64,000 nucleotides of DNA from JBCDKH01 sp964388485 (lineage in GTDB: Bacteria; Planctomycetota; Phycisphaerae; Tepidisphaerales; Tepidisphaeraceae). How positions within the stretch are numbered: position 1 is the first letter of the stretch; each line of letters begins with the position of its first letter. Below are positions 61,213 to 64,000 of this stretch, in pieces. The notes below the pieces were generated by a model. The model was not told the origin of the DNA, did not search any database, and was given only the letters and a program-made list of their open reading frames with translations. The translations under genes were made by a program, and so were the position numbers. The stretch is taken from assembly GCA_964388485.1 (NCBI GenBank), contig CAYMAS010000005.1, forward strand, positions 62,001 through 126,000. The letters are read 5' to 3'.

Positions 61213-62469
61213 TCATGCTCGCAGATCTGCAACGCTCATCGCCCGCTGAAGCAACGGATCGTCGCTCGCCGCCGCCAGCTCGCGGTTCTTCTCGAACAGC
61301 GCCCGCCGTTGCTGGACGCACTTGTACGTCCGCAGCGGATCCTCGGGCGTGTTGATGCAGTAATCGACAAGCTTCTCCACGCTCGACCGCGCCACGTGCA
61401 GCCGCGTGTCGCACGAGGCGTAGTAAATCAGCACCGTGTCGTCCGGCAGCCGAACCCAGCCGTTGCTGAAGGCGACGTTGCTCACGTCGCCCACCCGCTC
61501 ACCTTCGAGCGGCGCGATGAAGTGCCCGCCGGGACGGTGGATGACCTTCCACGGCTCTGCGAGATCCGTCATCATCAGGTAGAGCACGTACCGCATGCCC
61601 GCCGCGCACTCGCGCACGCCGTGCGCCAGGTGCAGCCAGCCGCGATCGGTCTTGATCGGTGCGGGGCCCTGGCCGTTCTTGAGCTCCTTGATCGTGTGGT
61701 ACTGCCGACCGTCGACGGGCTGCTCTTCGGTGATCACAGGCTTCTCCATCGACTCGCATAGGCCAAAGCCGATGCCGACGGCCGACTCGCTGCCGGTCGC
61801 GGCCGTCTGGTGGATGAAGCTGTCCTGGGGCCTCGTGTAGAAGGCATACTTTCCGTCGACGAACTCGGGGTGCAAGACGTGATTCCGCTGCTGAGCCGTC
61901 GTCGTCTGCAGATTCGGCAGCCGCTCCCAGTCGACGAGATTCTTCGTCCGGGCCAGGCCGCCCAGCGCGATGGCCGCGTTCGTACCGCCGCTGGGATCGT
62001 GCTTCTCGACGCAGAACATGCCGTAGATGTGGCCGTCCTCGTGCTCGACGAACCGCATGTCGTAGTGGTTGGTCTCGTCGTCTTCAAGCGGATCGATCTT
62101 GATCGGGCCGCCGTGGAATCGGAAGTTGTCGAGGCCGGTTTCGCTGCTGCACAGGCCGAAGTAGCTCTTGCGATCAACGCCCTCCATCCGCGGCATGAGG
62201 AAGACCCGGCCATCGTGCCAGATCGCGCCGCTGTTCATCGCCGCGTTCGAGCCGAGCCGCTCGAGAAGGTGCGGGTTCGTCTGCGGATTCAGGTCGTACC
62301 GCCACGACAGCGGCGCGTGCTCGCCAGTCAGGACCGGGTGCTCGAATCGCTCGAAGACGCCGTTGGTCCACCAATCCACGACGCTGTTCTGCCGCGAGGC
62401 AAGGCCCTCGTACCGATTGACGAGCTTCTGAAGACGATCACGAAACGCGGGCGGTAGTTCAGCAGGCAT
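61213..62469 (-). CDS. GH130-family glycoside phosphorylase, mannosylglucose phosphorylase-like
   Basis: A 418-residue five-bladed beta-propeller of family GH130, which uses phosphate to split beta-1,4-mannosides. The pattern AAMNSGAIWHDGRVFLMPRM and EGVDRKSYFG, LDNFRFHGGPIKI and HYDMRFVEHEDGHIYG (D137 as the likely general acid) match the 4-O-beta-D-mannosyl-D-glucose phosphorylase group (GH130_1). TRPQDSFIHQT and GGHFIAPLEGERVGDVSNV follow as in the family. This suggests use of mannan breakdown products. From ATG 62469; the frame runs 17 codons farther upstream without homology. It is divergent from the Old Yellow Enzyme gene. Confidence 0.9.
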   Translation of the reverse strand: MPAELPPAFRDRLQKLVNRYEGLASRQNSVVDWWTNGVFERFEHPVLTGEHAPLSWRYDLNPQTNPHLLERLGSNAAMNSGAIWHDGRVFLMPRMEGVDRKSYFGLCSSETGLDNFRFHGGPIKIDPLEDDETNHYDMRFVEHEDGHIYGMFCVEKHDPSGGTNAAIALGGLARTKNLVDWERLPNLQTTTAQQRNHVLHPEFVDGKYAFYTRPQDSFIHQTAATGSESAVGIGFGLCESMEKPVITEEQPVDGRQYHTIKELKNGQGPAPIKTDRGWLHLAHGVRECAAGMRYVLYLMMTDLAEPWKVIHRPGGHFIAPLEGERVGDVSNVAFSNGWVRLPDDTVLIYYASCDTRLHVARSSVEKLVDYCINTPEDPLRTYKCVQQRRALFEKNRELAAASDDPLLQRAMSVADLRA

Positions 62470-62541
62470 GTCCTCATCATGGCAAAGCATTGGGCCAAGA
62501 CAACAGCGGCCCGGCCGCATGCTGCCTTAAGCTCGCCGCTC

Positions 62542-63660
62542 ATGACTTACCCGCTGCTCCGCCCGCTCGAGATGGGCCGATTTACCCTGAACAACCGCGT
62601 CTGGATGGCCCCGCTGACGCGGTGCCGGTGCGACGTGCCGGGCAACCTCGTGACGCCGTTGCACGCGCTGTACTACAGCCAACGCGCCACCGCCGGGCTT
62701 ATTGTCAGCGAGGCGACGCAGATCAGCCACGAAGGCCAGGGCTATGCCCGCACGCCCGGCATCCACACGGACGAGCAGGTCGAGGCGTGGAAGGTCGTCA
62801 CCGATGCCGTCCACGTCGCCGGCGGCCGCATCTTCTGCCAGCTCTGGCACGTCGGCGCGATCAGCCACGGCATCTTCCAACCCGGCGGCGGCAGCCCGGT
62901 GTCGAGCAGCGACTGGCAACCCGACGGCAAGGCGTACCTCGGCGACCTCGTTCCGGAGGGCGAACGTCCGCGGCATCCGCCGGCTCGTGCGCTCGGGCTC
63001 GACGAGATCCCGCGGCTGCTCGACGACTACCGCCACGCCGCCCGGTGTGCCCATGCCGCCGGCTTCGACGGCGTCGAGTTGCACGCTGCCAACGGCTACC
63101 TCATCCAGCAGTTCCTCGACCCGACCATCAACAAGCGCGAGGACCGCTACGGCGGCGGCGTCGACAACCGCACCCGCCTGCTCGGCGAAGTCGTCGACGC
63201 CTTGCTCGGCGAACTCACGCCCGACCGAATCGGCGTCCGCCTCTCGCCGCCCGGTGGCAAGGACGCCGACATGGTCGAAGAAACCTGGCTCGCCGCCACG
63301 GATCGTCTCTCGAACAAGGGCCTGGCCTACCTCCACGTCCTCCGCCCCGACAGCTTCCGCGAGCGCTCCGCCGACCCCGAGCCCGGCCGCACGCTGCTGG
63401 CGAGAATGAAGGACGCCTTCGACGGCCTGTTCGTCGCCAACGCCAGCTTCGACGCCGCCGAAGCCACGGAATGGATCGAGAACGATCAGGCAGACGCCAT
63501 CGCCTTCGGCCGCCCGTTCATCAGCAACCCCGATTTGCCGACCCGCCTCGCCACCGGCAGCGAGCTGAATGAAGACGACGCCTCCACCCACTACGGCGGC
63601 GGGGCGGCCGGCTACACCGACTATCCGACGCTTGATGCCACGCAGGCACCGTCGTCGTGA
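62542..63660 (+). CDS. Old Yellow Enzyme-family NADPH flavin oxidoreductase
   Basis: A 372-residue FMN ene-reductase (NemA/OYE class), which reduces activated C=C bonds and nitro compounds. LLRPLEMGRFTLNNRVWMAPLTRCR begins the barrel. FCQLWHVGAISH carries the FMN contacts. H181 and N184 in ELHAANGYLIQQF are the substrate-binding HxxN pair. KREDRYGGGVDNR, GVRLSPPGG and AIAFGRPFISNPDLP complete the pattern. The physiological substrate is unknown. ATG 62542 fits the family N-terminus; the frame continues 21 codons upstream. It is divergent from the GH130 gene and 27 nt before the next gene. Confidence 0.93.
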   Translation: MTYPLLRPLEMGRFTLNNRVWMAPLTRCRCDVPGNLVTPLHALYYSQRATAGLIVSEATQISHEGQGYARTPGIHTDEQVEAWKVVTDAVHVAGGRIFCQLWHVGAISHGIFQPGGGSPVSSSDWQPDGKAYLGDLVPEGERPRHPPARALGLDEIPRLLDDYRHAARCAHAAGFDGVELHAANGYLIQQFLDPTINKREDRYGGGVDNRTRLLGEVVDALLGELTPDRIGVRLSPPGGKDADMVEETWLAATDRLSNKGLAYLHVLRPDSFRERSADPEPGRTLLARMKDAFDGLFVANASFDAAEATEWIENDQADAIAFGRPFISNPDLPTRLATGSELNEDDASTHYGGGAAGYTDYPTLDATQAPSS

Positions 63661-63675
63661 AGGTCGCCTGCTTGT

Positions 63676-63681
63676 TATACT
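63676..63681 (+). promoter_or_regulatory. Extended -10 element immediately before a start codon
   Basis: TATACT preceded by TGT (extended -10, TGnTATACT) lies only six bases before ATG 63688. Transcription from it would begin at or next to the start codon, giving a leaderless mRNA. No good -35 is seen, as expected for an extended -10 promoter. Confidence 0.4.
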
Positions 63682-63687
63682 TTCGCC

Positions 63688-64000
63688 ATGAGTGCCGCCG
63701 CCGTTCTAGCTCCACCGGAAGCCAAGCGTCTGCTGACGACGGACGACGTCGACAAAATGGGCGGTGCCGCGGACGGCTTTGAGTTGGTCAACGGCGTGCT
63801 GGTGGAGAAACACCCGAGCCATCTGGCAGGCTACTCGACCTCGCGTTTTGCCACTGAAGTTGGCCTGTACCTCCGGGAACATCCTGTCGGCTACATCTTC
63901 GGCTCCGAATCGATGTACCGCCTGGGCGTCCGCTCGCCACGCACCGGCCGCAAGCCCGACGCCTCCGTCGTGCTCAAGGACGACCTGCCGGACGGCAAGA
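63688..64000 (+). CDS. Uma2-family (DUF820) putative PD-(D/E)XK endonuclease, partial
   Basis: The first 104 residues of a gene that runs off the window. GFELVNGVLVEKHPSHLAGY (ELV-G, then H) and, after about 45 residues, GRKPDASVVLKDDLPDG fit the Uma2/DUF820 fold: the D in KPDASVV and the acidic residues that follow form the restriction-endonuclease-like active site. Family members are very numerous in planctomycetes and cyanobacteria, are often near mobile regions, and their role is unclear. ATG 63688 sits six nt after an extended -10, suggesting leaderless expression. The C-terminus is missing. Confidence 0.85.
   Translation, partial: MSAAAVLAPPEAKRLLTTDDVDKMGGAADGFELVNGVLVEKHPSHLAGYSTSRFATEVGLYLREHPVGYIFGSESMYRLGVRSPRTGRKPDASVVLKDDLPDGK

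Overview
The window is 64 kb of GC-rich, densely packed bacterial chromosome. It most likely comes from a planctomycete of the class Phycisphaerae, probably an uncultured lineage, because an unresolved 100-N gap lies inside a repetitive gene. Pointers to that group are a PEP-CTERM protein, a large repeat protein with an N-terminal LESRRLLA motif and C-terminal dockerin-like EF loops, a membrane protein ending in a CxxCGYDL...CPECG zinc ribbon, a fused SecDF, a ResB/CcsA cytochrome c maturation pair, an HTH-receiver fusion, and frequent GTG/TTG starts. The taxonomic call is inference, since no 16S rRNA is present.

Layout. 0-8.2 kb: ilvB; an ABC-F ATPase; a DUF503 (YlxP-like) gene; a two-gene secreted cysteine-rich locus; infB. 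8.5-19.4 kb: an FeS-type cryptochrome/photolyase; a lipoprotein; topoisomerase IB; an M42 peptidase; an envelope-sugar group (methyltransferase, GT4 glycosyltransferase, NAD-dependent epimerase); argJ; a zinc-ribbon membrane protein; lexA. 19.5-25.1 kb: rnpB (RNase P RNA, minus strand), kdsA, an ACT-domain protein, an MscS channel, ferredoxin-NADP reductase, a DsbA-like protein, tRNA-Leu(CAA), dxr. 25.2-41.8 kb: leuS, PilZ, a SpoIIE-type phosphatase, a minus-strand run (HTH-REC regulator, giant TPR protein, rmlD), an FMN oxidase-like protein, a PfkB kinase, serA, a TIM-barrel isomerase, an HDAC-like deacetylase. 41.9-48.8 kb: a plus-strand run of truD, lipoprotein, tgt, yajC and secDF. 48.9-55.5 kb: accessory and secreted genes, with a helically spaced 21-bp repeat array, a PEP-CTERM protein, the repeat protein containing the assembly gap, and a LysM protein. 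55.6-64 kb: resB-ccsA, a dihydrolipoamide acyltransferase E2, a GH130 phosphorylase, an Old Yellow Enzyme homologue and the start of a Uma2-family gene.

How the parts work together. Most genes are housekeeping: translation (infB, leuS, tgt, truD, tRNA-Leu, rnpB), amino acids (ilvB, argJ, serA), isoprenoids (dxr), Kdo and other surface sugars (kdsA, rmlD, epimerase, GT4), Sec export (yajC, secDF) and cytochrome c maturation (resB, ccsA). The unusual content is mostly non-coding. At least three families of inverted-repeat elements occur. A 59-63 bp element fills two separate divergent intergenic regions, ending 8 nt before the start codons of kdsA and truD. A 90-100 bp element brackets secDF. 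A 172-bp element supplies the 3' end of dxr. Tandem small hairpins are embedded in rnpB, and an array of about twelve degenerate 21-bp units lies between divergent accessory genes. The best candidates for something undescribed are the divergent-promoter-filling repeat, the 21-bp array and the cysteine-rich gene pair inserted between infB and the YlxP-like gene.
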